From Butyrivibrio sp. MC2013 (GTDB lineage: Bacteria > Bacillota > Clostridia > Lachnospirales > Lachnospiraceae), in the NCBI RefSeq assembly GCF_000424585.1, contig NZ_AUKE01000010.1, forward strand, positions 82,358-146,357: DNA of 64,000 nt. Reading direction: 5' to 3'. Both the position numbers and the translations under genes were made by a program. The notes under the pieces are model-generated. The model did no database searches and was not told the origin of the DNA. It was given only the letters and a program-made list of their open reading frames with translations. This document shows, in pieces, positions 7,233 through 17,696 of this stretch. Positions within the stretch are counted from its first letter, which is position 1. Every line of letters starts with the position of its first letter.

Positions 7233-10200
7233 TTAAATGGAAGCGATATCCACAAGCTCAATTCCTTCTTCATTATAAGCATTTTCCAGACTGGAAACAA
7301 GCGCTCTTGCAGTATCAAGTGCAGTAATTACATTTACTCCTGTTTCTATTGCAGTACGGCGGATCAGGAAGCCGTCTCTGCTCTTGTCGCGTCCCTGTGT
7401 AGGTGTATCAATGACCAAATCTATCTTATGACCCAGGATCAGATCCATGACTGTAGGTGATTCCTGGTGGATATTGTTGATCTTACGGGCCTTAACACCG
7501 TTCTCATTCAGTACTACAGCAGTACCAAGGGTAGCATAGATGATATAGCCCAGTTTCTCATAACGTCTTGCTATATCAATGATCTCGCCCTTATCAGCAT
7601 CCTTGACAGTGATGATCATCTGCTTGTGCTTGGGAAGGGATACTCCTGCTCCAAGGAAAGCCTTGTAGAGAGCCTCGTTAAAGCTCTTACTGATGCCAAG
7701 ACACTCACCTGTAGACTTCATCTCAGGTCCAAGGCTGATCTCTGCACCCCTGATCTTCTCAAAGGAGAATACAGGCATCTTGATAGCCACATGCTCAGCT
7801 TCAGGCTGAAGTCCGGGAGTGTAGCCCATATCGGTGAGCTTCTCGCCCATCATGACTCTTGCTGCCAGATCCACAATGGGAATACCTGTTACCTTGCTGA
7901 TATATGGAACAGTACGCGAAGACCTGGGATTGGCTTCGATGATATATACTTCTTCGCCCACAGCGATGAACTGTACGTTGATCAGACCTATTACATGCAG
8001 CTCCCTGGCCAGTCTTGCTGTGTACTCGGCAATGGTAGCCTTGACATTATCAGACAGTGACTGAGCAGGATATACAGAGATGGAGTCACCTGAATGGACA
8101 CCTGATCTCTCAATATGCTCCATGATACCGGGGATCACTATATTCTCACCATCGCATACCGCATCTACCTCAGTCTCTATACCCTGGAGATATTTATCTA
8201 CAAGGATAGGATGATCCTGGGCATAGCGGTTGATGATATTCATAAACTCTTCTATTTCCTGATCGGAGAGAGCTATCTGCATGCCCTGGCCGCCCAGTAC
8301 GTAGGAAGGTCTTACAAGTACAGGGTAACCCAGGCGATTAGCTACTTCCTTGGCTTCTTCCGCAGTATATACTGTAGCGCCCTGAGCCCTCTTTATCTCT
8401 GCTTTCTCCAGGATTTCATCAAAGAGCTCACGGTCTTCAGCCGCATCAACATCAGCAGCATCTGTTCCGTAGATCTTCACACCCATCTTCATCAGATCCT
8501 GAGTCAGCTTGATAGCTGTCTGGCCGCCAAACTGTACCACCGCTCCGTCAGGTTTCTCCAGACGGACTACATTTTCCACATCTTCGGGAGTCAGAGGCTC
8601 GAAATAGAGCTTGTCTGCTATATCAAAGTCAGTAGATACAGTCTCAGGGTTATTATTGATGATAATGGTCTCAAAGCCTGCCTTTTCAAATGCCCATGTA
8701 GCATGTACAGAGCAATAGTCAAACTCGATACCCTGACCGATCCTGATAGGACCTGAGCCCAGTACCAGTATCTTCTTTTTCCTGTCAGCGCCCTGGGGCT
8801 CTGCAGCCTCATCCTCGCTGTCAGGGCCGTCATATACAGAGTAGTAATAGGGAGTCTGTGCCTCAAACTCAGCAGCACAGGTATCAACAAGCTTGTAGCT
8901 GGCAGTGATATTATTGGCCAGACGCATCTCTTTGACTTCGTCTGCGCTCATGCCTGTAAGAGAAGCAATCACTGTATCGGGATACTCTACCCTCTTGGCT
9001 TCCAAAAGGGTAGAGGCGCTAAGCGCCCTGCCCTCTTCCTTAAGAGCCTTCTCCACCTCTACCAGGTGAGCCAGCTTGGAGATAAACCAGATATCGATGC
9101 CGCTTATCTTATTGATAGTCTCATAGCTCACATCTCTTCTAAGGGCCTCCGCGATCCTCCAGATACGCATATCATCCACGATCCTGAGTTCGTCAAAAAG
9201 GTCTTCATCGGACAGACCGGAGAAATCATAGGACATAAGGGAGTCCACATGCTGCTCAAGGGATCTGATAGCCTTCATCATGGCACCTTCAAAATTGGTG
9301 CAGATACTCATGACTTCACCTGTAGCCTTCATCTGTGTAGAGAGACTTCTCTTGGCAGTGATGAACTTATCAAAAGGAAGTCTTGGGAACTTGAGTACGC
9401 AGTAGTCAAGCGCAGGCTCAAAGGACGCAAAGGTCTTGCCTGTGATAGCATTGGGGATCTCATCCAGGGTATAGCCCAGCGCGATCTTGGCAGCAACCTT
9501 GGCAATGGGATAACCTGTTGCCTTGGAAGCCAGAGCTGAGGAACGGCTTACTCTGGGATTAACTTCGATAACACAATATTCAAAGGATGTAGGATGAAGT
9601 GCAAACTGCACGTTACATCCACCTGTGATCTCCAGTTCATTTATGATATTAAGAGCAGAGCTCCTGAGCATCTGATACTCTTTATCAGTGAGAGTCTGAG
9701 AAGGAGCTACCACTATAGAGTCACCTGTATGTACGCCTACAGGATCGATATTTTCCATGTTGCAGACAGTGATGCAGTTACCCTTGGAGTCTCTGATCAC
9801 CTCATATTCGATCTCCTTCCAGCCGGAGATGCAGCGTTCTACCAGTACTTCGTGTACTCTTGAGAGTCTAAGGCCATTAGCCAGGATATCCTCAAGCTGA
9901 GTCCTGTCATAAGCGATACCGCCGCCGGATCCTCCCAGGGTAAATGCGGGACGCAGTACCACAGGATAGCCTATCTTATCTGCAAAGGCAGCTCCTGTCT
10001 CCACATCATGTACCACCAGAGATGCTGCGCAAGGCTCGCCTATCTTTTCCATGGTATCCTTGAACTCCTGGCGGTCCTCAGCCTTCTTGATGGTAGCGGA
10101 GGTAGTGCCCAGGAGCTTTACTCCGTGCTTATCAAGAAAGCCCGATTCAGCCAGCTCCATACCAAGGTTCAGACCTGCCTGTCCTCCCAGAGTGGGAAGG

Positions 10201-10457
10201 ATGGAGTCGGGCTTTTCCTTTTCTATGATCTGCTCCAGCACCCTGACAGTCAGGGGCTCTATATATACTTCATCTGCTATATCCTTGTCGGTCATGATGG
10301 TAGCGGGATTGGAATTGACCAGCACTACCTCTACACCCTCTTCCTTGAGGGAACGGCAGGCCTGAGTACCTGCATAATCAAACTCAGCGGCCTGGCCTAT
10401 TACTATAGGTCCCGAACCGATCACTAAGACCTTTTTGACATCTTTATTCTTAGGCAT
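7233..10457 (-). CDS. carB: Carbamoyl-phosphate synthase large subunit
   Basis: CarB makes carbamoyl phosphate from bicarbonate, ATP and ammonia delivered by CarA, for pyrimidines and arginine. The 1074-residue length is typical. Two homologous ATP-grasp halves each begin with a VLVIGSGPIVIGQ/ILVLGSGPIRIGQ motif (residues about 9 and 563), and the C-terminal MGS-like allosteric domain is present. The start overlaps the 3' end of carA by 8 bases, so translation is coupled. Confidence 0.98.
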   Translation of the reverse strand: MPKNKDVKKVLVIGSGPIVIGQAAEFDYAGTQACRSLKEEGVEVVLVNSNPATIMTDKDIADEVYIEPLTVRVLEQIIEKEKPDSILPTLGGQAGLNLGMELAESGFLDKHGVKLLGTTSATIKKAEDRQEFKDTMEKIGEPCAASLVVHDVETGAAFADKIGYPVVLRPAFTLGGSGGGIAYDRTQLEDILANGLRLSRVHEVLVERCISGWKEIEYEVIRDSKGNCITVCNMENIDPVGVHTGDSIVVAPSQTLTDKEYQMLRSSALNIINELEITGGCNVQFALHPTSFEYCVIEVNPRVSRSSALASKATGYPIAKVAAKIALGYTLDEIPNAITGKTFASFEPALDYCVLKFPRLPFDKFITAKRSLSTQMKATGEVMSICTNFEGAMMKAIRSLEQHVDSLMSYDFSGLSDEDLFDELRIVDDMRIWRIAEALRRDVSYETINKISGIDIWFISKLAHLVEVEKALKEEGRALSASTLLEAKRVEYPDTVIASLTGMSADEVKEMRLANNITASYKLVDTCAAEFEAQTPYYYSVYDGPDSEDEAAEPQGADRKKKILVLGSGPIRIGQGIEFDYCSVHATWAFEKAGFETIIINNNPETVSTDFDIADKLYFEPLTPEDVENVVRLEKPDGAVVQFGGQTAIKLTQDLMKMGVKIYGTDAADVDAAEDRELFDEILEKAEIKRAQGATVYTAEEAKEVANRLGYPVLVRPSYVLGGQGMQIALSDQEIEEFMNIINRYAQDHPILVDKYLQGIETEVDAVCDGENIVIPGIMEHIERSGVHSGDSISVYPAQSLSDNVKATIAEYTARLARELHVIGLINVQFIAVGEEVYIIEANPRSSRTVPYISKVTGIPIVDLAARVMMGEKLTDMGYTPGLQPEAEHVAIKMPVFSFEKIRGAEISLGPEMKSTGECLGISKSFNEALYKAFLGAGVSLPKHKQMIITVKDADKGEIIDIARRYEKLGYIIYATLGTAVVLNENGVKARKINNIHQESPTVMDLILGHKIDLVIDTPTQGRDKSRDGFLIRRTAIETGVNVITALDTARALVSSLENAYNEEGIELVDIASI

Positions 10458-11667
10458 TGAAAGATCCTTTCTTCATCATGTTTATAAACTTATCAAAAAG
10501 AGTAGCTGTATCCTGGGGACCTGCACATGCCTCGGGATGGAACTGTACTGTGTAAATATTCTTGCCTGTGTATTTCAGGCCTTCATTTGTGCCATCATTG
10601 ACATTTACAAAGGCAGGCTCTGCAACAGCAGGGTCCAGCTTGTCCGTATCAACCACATAGCCATGGTTCTGTGAAGAGATGTATACCTGACCGGTAGCCA
10701 GCTCCTTGACAGGATGATTGCCGCCTCTGTGGCCATACTTCATCTTATGTGTATCTGCCCCTGTGGCAAGAGCCATGAGCTGATGTCCCAGACAGATGGC
10801 AAAGATCGGAACATCGGATTCATAGAGCTTTCTCACTTCTTTGATCACATCCTGACAATCCTTGGGATCGCCGGGGCCGTTGGAGAGCATGATGCCATCG
10901 GGATGAGCTGCCAGTATCTCTTCTGCACCGGTATTGTAAGGATATACTGTCACATCACAGCCTCTGGCAGCCAGGCTGTCAGCAATATTTTTCTTGGCAC
11001 CCAGATCCAGAAGAGCTACCTTAAGGCCCTTGCCGTTTAGTTCCCTCACCAGGGAAGGTCTGCGCTCTCTCTTAGTGTGATCGCCTGCCAGGTCTGCCTT
11101 GTAATTCTCTGCGTTAAAGGATGCACTACCTGATATAGGACCATTGTCAGTGAGACTCTCAGATCCTTTTACCAGATATTTTTCTTTGCAGGATACCTTC
11201 TTTACAACGCCTGCAGTGGTGTAGGCCTTGAGCCTTCCTATGATCTCATCCAATGAATAATTCTCATCAGAAGTGATGCAGCCGTTCATGGTACCCTTTT
11301 CCCTGAGAATCCTGGTCAGCTTCCTGGTGTCGATGCCCTCGATACCGGGAATATCATATTTATCCAGAAACTCCTGGATGGTCATGTCACAGCGGAAATT
11401 GCTGGCAACAGCTGACAGCTCCCTGACGATCACTCCGTCAGGCCAGATCCTGTCAGATTCCATGTCATCTATACATACGCCGTAGTTACCTATGAGAGGA
11501 TATGTCATGCATACTGCCTGTCCTGCGTAGGAAGGATCAGTATACACTTCTGTATATCCTGCCATTGTAGTATTAAAGACTATCTCGCTGATCACTTCCC
11601 TGTCAGCGCCTATCCTTCTGCCTGTGAAGACTGTCCCGTCTTCAAGGATCAAAAATGCTTTCTTCAT
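10450..11667 (-). CDS. carA: Carbamoyl-phosphate synthase small subunit
   Basis: CarA is the glutamine amidotransferase subunit supplying ammonia to CarB. The 405-residue protein has the CPSase small-chain N-terminal domain (LEDGTVFTG...) and a class I GATase domain with the nucleophile in FAICLGHQLM and the catalytic His/Glu in QFHPEA. It has an insertion of about 40 residues near the middle (KEKYLVKGSESLT region) compared with many homologs. It is first gene of the carAB operon. No PyrR-type attenuator is visible in the 102-base upstream gap, which instead holds the purL terminator. Confidence 0.97.
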   Translation of the reverse strand: MKKAFLILEDGTVFTGRRIGADREVISEIVFNTTMAGYTEVYTDPSYAGQAVCMTYPLIGNYGVCIDDMESDRIWPDGVIVRELSAVASNFRCDMTIQEFLDKYDIPGIEGIDTRKLTRILREKGTMNGCITSDENYSLDEIIGRLKAYTTAGVVKKVSCKEKYLVKGSESLTDNGPISGSASFNAENYKADLAGDHTKRERRPSLVRELNGKGLKVALLDLGAKKNIADSLAARGCDVTVYPYNTGAEEILAAHPDGIMLSNGPGDPKDCQDVIKEVRKLYESDVPIFAICLGHQLMALATGADTHKMKYGHRGGNHPVKELATGQVYISSQNHGYVVDTDKLDPAVAEPAFVNVNDGTNEGLKYTGKNIYTVQFHPEACAGPQDTATLFDKFINMMKKGSFNA

Positions 11668-11718
11668 ATACGTCTAAATCCCCGTTCTATCAGTAAACAA
11701 TGTCAAACCGCATAAAAT

Positions 11719-11754
11719 CATCATCCGAACATAATGCAGCCTGTCCGGATGATG
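11719..11754 (-). terminator. Terminator downstream of purL
   Basis: On the minus strand CATCATCCG and CGGATGATG form a 9-bp stem followed by ATTTTATG. It sits between the purL stop codon and the carA start. Confidence 0.6.
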
Positions 11755-11769
11755 CGTCATTGCACTTTA

Positions 11770-14700
11770 TTATCTGAAATATGAAACACCGGATTCGAAG
11801 ATCTTCAGATCCTGTTCTCCGTAGATATTAAGAGCTACGCCGTCACCTCTTCGCTCAGCGTGGCACATCTTACCCAGACATCTTCCGTCAGGTGAAGTGA
11901 TACCCTCGATAGCTCTGTAGGAACCGTTGATGTTCCACTCGGAATCCATAGTCACATTGCCATCTACATCACAATACTGAAATGCAACCTGGCCGTTCTT
12001 AAAGAGTCCGTCTATAACTTCATCGGATGCAACAAATCTTCCTTCGCCGTGAGATGCAGGATTGGTGTAAACCTTGCCTACCTCAGCAAGTCTCAGCCAG
12101 GGGCTCTTGTTGCTCACAAGCTTAAGGTAAGCCATCTTGGAGATATGTCTGCCGATGGTGTTGAAGGTCAGTGTAGGTGAATCTGCAGTCTGCCCTGTTA
12201 CAGCGCCGTTTGGTACCAGGCCCAGCTTGATGATAGCCTGGAAGCCGTTACAGATACCAAGTACCAGTCCGTCTCTCTTGTCCAGCATACCCTGAACAGA
12301 CTCTTTGATCTTCTCATTTGCAAATGCTGTAGCAAAGAACTTGGCAGATCCGTCAGGCTCGTCACCTGCGGAGAAACCGCCGGGGAACATGATGATCTGA
12401 GCATCATCTATAGCCCTTGCAAACTCTTCTACAGATTCATATATATCTTCCGGAGTCCTGTTCCTGAAGATCCTGATATCAGTCTCAGCGCCTGCATTCT
12501 CAAATGCCTTTGCTGAATCATACTCACAGTTGCTGCCTGGGAATACAGGAATGAATACCCTGGGCTTTGCAACCTTGTTTTTGCAGACATATACATTTGA
12601 TGTCTCAAAGAGCTCTGCTGCGACAGATGTATTATCATGGCCTGCAGCTGAAGGGAATACCTTGTCAAGCTTGCCTGTCCATGCCGCAAGCATATCCTCG
12701 ATGTCTATCTCTATGCCTTCAAGCTCAAATGCTGCCTTATCAGTAACTGTAGCAACCATCCTGCTGCCAGGCAGTGCCAGGAACTTGTCAGCATCGGCAC
12801 TGTCTACTTCAAGAAGCAGTGAAGCCATGTTATTAGCAAAAAGGTCTGCTGCCTTAAGTGAAGGATCAACGCTTACGCCCAGCTTGTTACCAAAGCTCAT
12901 CTTGGCAAGTGAAGCTATAAGACCGTAGGAATCCTCTGCATACGCTGCCTTTACAAGGCCCTGTCTCTCAAGCTCTGTAACTGCCTCATAGAGCTCTATG
13001 AGCTTGTCGTATACAGGCAGATCATATTCGTCTCTTGGCAGAGAGAGCTCTATAAGCTTATCTCCTGCCGCCTTAAGCTCAGGTGTGATCACGTCGCCTG
13101 TCTTTGCGATATCTACTGCAAAGGATACCAGTGTAGGCGGAACGTTGATATCGTTAAAGGAGCCTGACATGGAATCCTTACCGCCAATGGATGCCTTGCC
13201 AAATCTCAGCTGTGCTTCCATAGCTCCAAGGAGAGCCGTGAAAGGCTGTGACCATCTGGAAGCATTGGCGATCTCGCCCTTTTCAAGGCTTCCGGTGAGC
13301 ATATGCTTAAAGAATTCCTGGAAGGTGAAGTGGATATCCTTAAGCGCGCCGCCTCCTGCTACGATCCTGGATACAGACTCTGTCACTGCGTATACGCTGC
13401 CGTGATAAGGGCTCCAGGAGGAGAGATAAGGATCAAAGCCGTATGCCATCATGGTAACGGTATCTGTATCTCCGCCCAGCACAGGGAGCTTGGCGATCAT
13501 GTTCTGTGTCTCTGTAAGCTGATACTTACCACCATAAGGCATCTCTACAGATGCAGCACCGATGGAAGCATCAAATCTCTCTACAAGACCCTTCTGGGAA
13601 CATACATTAAGGTCAGCCATCTCAGCAAGGACAGCCTCTCTTACATTGCCCTTTTCAAGCTCTGCAGCAGCCTTGTCACATGCTATCTTGTCAAAATAAT
13701 TATCTTCTCTGGCAGGTATCTCTACCTGTACATCTGTCTCCTGGTGAGCTCCGTTGGTATCAAGGAAGCTCCTGGCGATATCTACAATCTTCTGACCTCT
13801 CCAGTTAAGCACCAGTCTGGGATCCTCAGTTACTACAGCAACTGTGACAGCTTCAAGGTTCTCTTCAGCTGCATAGCCCAGGAACTTGTCCACATCTGCA
13901 GGGTCAACTACTACTGCCATTCTCTCCTGAGACTCGGATATAGCAAGCTCAGTTCCATCAAGACCTGCATACTTCTTGGGTACCAGGTCCAGATTGATAT
14001 CAAGTCCGGGTGCCAGCTCGCCGATGGCTACTGATACACCGCCTGCGCCAAAGTCATTGCACTTCTTGATGATAGAGGATACTTCAGTTCTTCTAAAGAG
14101 TCTCTGGAGCTTACGTTCTGTGGGAGCATTACCCTTCTGGACCTCAGCTCCGCAGCTGGTCAGTGACTTGTTATCATGAGCCTTGGAGGAACCTGTAGCT
14201 CCACCAATACCGTCTCTACCGGTCCTGCCGCCCAGGAGGATGATCACATCACCGGGATCAGCAGACTTTCTCATGACACTCTTCTGGGGAGCAGCGCCCA
14301 TAACAGCACCGATCTCCATACGCTTAGCCACATAGCCCTGATGATATACTTCCTTGACATAGCCTGTAGCCAGACCGATCTGGTTACCATATGAGGAATA
14401 ACCCTGAGCTGCTCCTGTTACCAGCTTCTTCTGAGGAAGTTTGCCCTTTAAGGTCTCTGAAACAGGTACTGTAGGATCGGCAGCGCCTGTAACACGCATA
14501 GCCTGATATACATAACCTCTGCCTGACAGGGGATCTCTGATAGCACCGCCCAGACATGTGGCTGCACCACCAAAAGGCTCTATTTCTGTAGGATGGTTGT
14601 GTGTCTCATTCTTAAAGAATACCAGCCAGTTCTCAGTTACCTTTTCGCCGTTATACTCTGCTTCAACAGGTACCACAACTGTGCAGGCATTGTTCTCTTC

Positions 14701-15597
14701 AGACTCTTCCATGTCTGTGAGCTTGCCGTCCTTCTTGAGCTTCTTCATACCCACAAGGGCCAGATCCATCAGAGAGATAAACTTCTCTTCCTTCTTGGCT
14801 GGATCTGTATAAAGCTCATCCCTGGCTGTAAGGTACTCTTTGTAGGAATCTTCAATAGGTCCGCGGTAAAAACCATCTTCAAAAGAGATATTCCTTAGCT
14901 CTGTTCCGAAGGTGGTATGTCTGCAATGATCGGACCAGTATGTATCAAGCACGCGAATCTCTGTTACTGTAGGATCCCTGTGCTCATCATCATGGAAATA
15001 GGTCTGTATCCATTTAAAATCATTAAAGGTCATGGCAAGACCCAGGCTGTCATAGAGAGCCTTCAGGTCTTCTTCCTTCATATCCGCAAAGCCGTCAAAG
15101 CTCTTAACATTCTCAGGCTCAGGATACTCTTCATAGAGAGTCTCTGCTTTATCTTCACTTACAATGCCGGAATCAACAGGGTTTACTACATAGCCCTTGA
15201 TCTTCTCAGCTTCTGCCTCTGTAAGGTCTCCGCTGATCACATAAGTGATAGCTGTGCGGACTACAGGGCGCTCATCACCCTTGATAAAGCCGATACACTG
15301 CTCAGCAGAATCGGCACGCTGATCAAACTGTCCGGGCAGGGCCTGAACGCTGAAGATCAGGTCGCCATCTGCAGCCTCAAAGCTCTCTCTGTAAAGATTA
15401 TCAACAGGGGGTTCAGCAAAGACACCACTGCAAGCTTTCTCGAATACATCGTCTGATATGTTTTCCACATCATAACGAATCAGCTCTCTGACCTGTGTTA
15501 CAGATGAGATCCCCAGGAATCCTCTGATCTCCTCATGGAGTTCCTCTGCCTTGACCGCAAAGGGCTTTTTCTTCTCAACATAGACTCGTCTTACCAT
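11770..15597 (-). CDS. purL: Phosphoribosylformylglycinamidine synthase, single-chain
   Basis: This enzyme converts FGAR to FGAM in purine synthesis using ATP and glutamine. At about 1275 residues it is the long form, carrying both the AIRS-type synthase part (NETHNHPTEIEPFGGAAT motif near residue 330) and the C-terminal glutaminase with FPGGFSAGDEPDG and the nucleophile in LGICNGFQ. No purS or purQ is needed. I chose the second ATG (MVRRVYVEKK), which matches clostridial homologs; the ATG at 15606 lies only 2-3 bases after AAGGAG. It follows the TetR gene by about 50 bases. Confidence 0.96.
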   Translation of the reverse strand: MVRRVYVEKKKPFAVKAEELHEEIRGFLGISSVTQVRELIRYDVENISDDVFEKACSGVFAEPPVDNLYRESFEAADGDLIFSVQALPGQFDQRADSAEQCIGFIKGDERPVVRTAITYVISGDLTEAEAEKIKGYVVNPVDSGIVSEDKAETLYEEYPEPENVKSFDGFADMKEEDLKALYDSLGLAMTFNDFKWIQTYFHDDEHRDPTVTEIRVLDTYWSDHCRHTTFGTELRNISFEDGFYRGPIEDSYKEYLTARDELYTDPAKKEEKFISLMDLALVGMKKLKKDGKLTDMEESEENNACTVVVPVEAEYNGEKVTENWLVFFKNETHNHPTEIEPFGGAATCLGGAIRDPLSGRGYVYQAMRVTGAADPTVPVSETLKGKLPQKKLVTGAAQGYSSYGNQIGLATGYVKEVYHQGYVAKRMEIGAVMGAAPQKSVMRKSADPGDVIILLGGRTGRDGIGGATGSSKAHDNKSLTSCGAEVQKGNAPTERKLQRLFRRTEVSSIIKKCNDFGAGGVSVAIGELAPGLDINLDLVPKKYAGLDGTELAISESQERMAVVVDPADVDKFLGYAAEENLEAVTVAVVTEDPRLVLNWRGQKIVDIARSFLDTNGAHQETDVQVEIPAREDNYFDKIACDKAAAELEKGNVREAVLAEMADLNVCSQKGLVERFDASIGAASVEMPYGGKYQLTETQNMIAKLPVLGGDTDTVTMMAYGFDPYLSSWSPYHGSVYAVTESVSRIVAGGGALKDIHFTFQEFFKHMLTGSLEKGEIANASRWSQPFTALLGAMEAQLRFGKASIGGKDSMSGSFNDINVPPTLVSFAVDIAKTGDVITPELKAAGDKLIELSLPRDEYDLPVYDKLIELYEAVTELERQGLVKAAYAEDSYGLIASLAKMSFGNKLGVSVDPSLKAADLFANNMASLLLEVDSADADKFLALPGSRMVATVTDKAAFELEGIEIDIEDMLAAWTGKLDKVFPSAAGHDNTSVAAELFETSNVYVCKNKVAKPRVFIPVFPGSNCEYDSAKAFENAGAETDIRIFRNRTPEDIYESVEEFARAIDDAQIIMFPGGFSAGDEPDGSAKFFATAFANEKIKESVQGMLDKRDGLVLGICNGFQAIIKLGLVPNGAVTGQTADSPTLTFNTIGRHISKMAYLKLVSNKSPWLRLAEVGKVYTNPASHGEGRFVASDEVIDGLFKNGQVAFQYCDVDGNVTMDSEWNINGSYRAIEGITSPDGRCLGKMCHAERRGDGVALNIYGEQDLKIFESGVSYFR

Positions 15598-15647
15598 AAA
15601 CCTCATTTCTCCTTATAAAAAAGTGCTCCGGGAAAACCTGAAGCACA

Positions 15648-16244
15648 TTAATTAACATATTCGTCTGCCGGTACCAGGCCCTGCAGAATATATAAGATCT
15701 CTCTGTCAACGGCAGCTTCGCTGATACCTGTAGATACTGCCATTAGCTTAAGTCCCTCAAATACATATGCCATATTTCTGGCACAGCCCTGAGGATCGTA
15801 GCACTCAAATTCTGAATTCTCCACACCTTCATTAATAAGCTTCTCAATGGTCTCACAAACGCCATCAAACTTCTGCTTTACATAGTTCTCGGCAGAAGGT
15901 GTCTTATTACAGGTATAGTATTCGATCATAGCCTGAAGGATACTGCCCTTCTTTCTCAGGATCTCCTTCTTCTGCTGACGGATAAAGAGAGCCAGCATGG
16001 ATGAAACAGGAACATCGCCTTCCGGGATATCATTCTCGAAAGACTCTGATTCCTCATTCTCTGCATCCATTACGCACTGGAAAAGCTGAGCTGTATCGGA
16101 AAAATAAAGATAAAGGCCGCCGCGACTGATATCACATGCGTCCACTATATCCTTCATCGTCACTCCCTTGAAACCTTTTTCAGCAAAAACATCACGGGCC
16201 TTGCTGACGATATACTTCTTCTTGTGCTCAGATTTTGCTCCCAT
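15648..16244 (-). CDS. TetR/AcrR family transcriptional regulator
   Basis: The 198-residue protein has an N-terminal TetR helix-turn-helix: ARDVFAEKGFKGVTMKDIVDACDISRG followed by GLYLYFSDTAQLF. The C-terminal ligand domain is typical in size. GAGGGCG precedes the ATG. It lies 29 bases after a small protein gene, probably in one operon, and upstream of purL. A perfect 14-bp palindrome at 16905-16918, upstream of the operon, is a candidate operator. Ligand and targets are unknown. Confidence 0.9.
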   Translation of the reverse strand: MGAKSEHKKKYIVSKARDVFAEKGFKGVTMKDIVDACDISRGGLYLYFSDTAQLFQCVMDAENEESESFENDIPEGDVPVSSMLALFIRQQKKEILRKKGSILQAMIEYYTCNKTPSAENYVKQKFDGVCETIEKLINEGVENSEFECYDPQGCARNMAYVFEGLKLMAVSTGISEAAVDREILYILQGLVPADEYVN

Positions 16245-16273
16245 CGCGCCCTCAATAATAGCTTAGCAGGGGT

Positions 16274-16738
16274 TCAGCTCTGCTTATCCCAGAACTCGAT
16301 CAGCTCCTGCATTTTGGTGACAGCCCTCTCCATCACTCCGCTTCTGACACCTTCAGACCAGAGCTCGCCCTTGACATTACCCTCCAGAATATATCTGGAA
16401 AGAATATCTCTCAGGTCGTCCATTCTCATGATATCAGCCTGCTCGATGATACGAAGCTCATCCTGCACGCCGCTGATATGATATTTGGAATAGAGATAGA
16501 CATAGTTGCGATTCATGATCCCGCTTCCCTGAGCGGTCTTAACAAAATTGAGCAAAGTCGAATCATATACAGGGAAAGGGATAGTATGCCCCATTTCGGA
16601 GTTATCATACTTGGTGGAGACATCCTTCTTGGCATGCTCCCGAAGCCAGGGTAAAAACTTGGCGAGTACGGCTACGCTCTGTCTGTAACGATTGACAATA
16701 TCCTGGGTACTGTTCTCGTTTAATGACATGTCTGACAT
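16274..16738 (-). CDS. Uncharacterised protein, DUF6508-like
   Basis: The 154-residue predicted cytoplasmic protein has no membrane segment. The segments FLPWLREH and IPFPVYDSTLLNFVKTAQ are like those of small Lachnospiraceae proteins annotated as DUF6508 (family name from memory). The start at 16738 is chosen because AAAGGCAGG lies 8-10 bases upstream; the longer frame to 16861 adds a hydrophobic stretch overlapping the regulatory region with no ribosome site. It is probably first gene of an operon with the TetR gene. Function unknown. Confidence 0.75.
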   Translation of the reverse strand: MSDMSLNENSTQDIVNRYRQSVAVLAKFLPWLREHAKKDVSTKYDNSEMGHTIPFPVYDSTLLNFVKTAQGSGIMNRNYVYLYSKYHISGVQDELRIIEQADIMRMDDLRDILSRYILEGNVKGELWSEGVRSGVMERAVTKMQELIEFWDKQS

Positions 16739-16855
16739 GATCTGCCTGCCTTTCAACGCCCCTATTCTCCAACTTCCGCATAATAATAACATTGCTGTCA
16801 TAAATTGTATAGAGGGCGATTCTCCAAATATTTGGGCTACACTCACGATTTTTTT

Positions 16856-16867
16856 GAACAAACGTTC
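16856..16867. promoter_or_regulatory. LexA-like box
   Basis: GAACAAACGTTC fits GAAC-N4-GTTC, the core of the Gram-positive LexA site. It lies in the divergent region between the DUF6508-like/TetR operon and VanZ. An extended form, TTTGAMCAAACGYTCTAA, is also found upstream of purB (31242-31259) and of the FAD oxidoreductase (44258-44275, minus), so it could instead be the site of another regulator. Confidence 0.4.
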
Positions 16868-16904
16868 TAAAAATAAAATAAGGTCTTTTCTTATATAAAA
16901 ATTG

Positions 16905-16918
16905 TATCACATGTGATA
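16905..16918. promoter_or_regulatory. Perfect 14-bp palindrome, candidate operator
   Basis: TATCACATGTGATA is a perfect palindrome 49 bases upstream of the chosen VanZ start and in the divergent promoter region of the TetR-containing operon. TetR-type autoregulation is a reasonable guess, not shown. Confidence 0.4.
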
Positions 16919-16966
16919 TAAATATGGATGGTGATTGTAGATCAAATAAATGAGGAAAAGTCTGTT

Positions 16967-17590
16967 ATGGCAAGAAGAAGCGGTGGAAACGCTTTAGAAA
17001 ATACATATAAAGAGGATGAGATCAGAGTCCTGGAAGGCAAAAACGCTCCTTCCAAAAACAGCAATCTGGTGACAGGTGCCTTTGGGGATAGCGAAAGCAT
17101 TGGAACCGGAAGGGCACTCCCTTTCGCAAAAGAACTGGCCAAAGCCAGTTCTGTGATACCTGCCCTTATCAGTATGGGCAGCATATATTCCTTCTCCGCT
17201 CAGACAGGAGAAGAATCTGCAGGACTGAGCTACAGGGCGTCCTACGGGATCGTAAGCTTAATTAACAACATCTTCACTTTAGGACTGAGCCGTTTCAATA
17301 TTGAAGGAAGAGCCAGAAGCTACGAATTCTTTATAAGAAAGGCTGCACATTTCTCAGAATACTTTATACTGGCGCTATGCGTGATGCTGCCCCTGTATGT
17401 ATACAAGGTCAAGGGCCGCAAAAAGGGGCTCATCGCTGTGATCTTCTGTGCCATATATGCCTGCCTGGACGAGTTCCACCAGTCCTTTACAGCAGGTCGC
17501 TCCCCCCAGTTCCGTGACGTGATCATAGACAGCCTTGGCGCCATGGCCGCGGTGGGGATCTGCTATGCAATACGCAAGATTAGAGAATGA
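16967..17590 (+). CDS. VanZ family membrane protein
   Basis: The 207-residue protein ends in a VanZ-like domain with the signature segments IRKAAHFSEYFILA and DEFHQSFTAGRSPQFRDVI, and several transmembrane helices. VanZ proteins confer low-level teicoplanin resistance in enterococci; most homologs have no assigned role. The ATG at 16967 is preferred (GAGGAAAAG upstream); an in-frame ATG at 16928 lacks a ribosome site. The N-terminal 50 or so residues are polar and not part of the domain. This is one of few plus-strand genes here. Confidence 0.85.
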   Translation: MARRSGGNALENTYKEDEIRVLEGKNAPSKNSNLVTGAFGDSESIGTGRALPFAKELAKASSVIPALISMGSIYSFSAQTGEESAGLSYRASYGIVSLINNIFTLGLSRFNIEGRARSYEFFIRKAAHFSEYFILALCVMLPLYVYKVKGRKKGLIAVIFCAIYACLDEFHQSFTAGRSPQFRDVIIDSLGAMAAVGICYAIRKIRE

Positions 17591-17696
17591 GCTGCTAAAA
17601 AATGCATGTTTTTATAAAAAACTCTTGCATAGCCCTCCTGGCTTTGCTATAATTACTTTCGTTGGCGGCGAGTTCAAAGCTAATGATCAAATAAAT

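Noticed and set aside
13303..14034. 243-residue plus-strand frame opposite purL
   Set aside because: Antisense to a certain gene with no homology signal that I can see.
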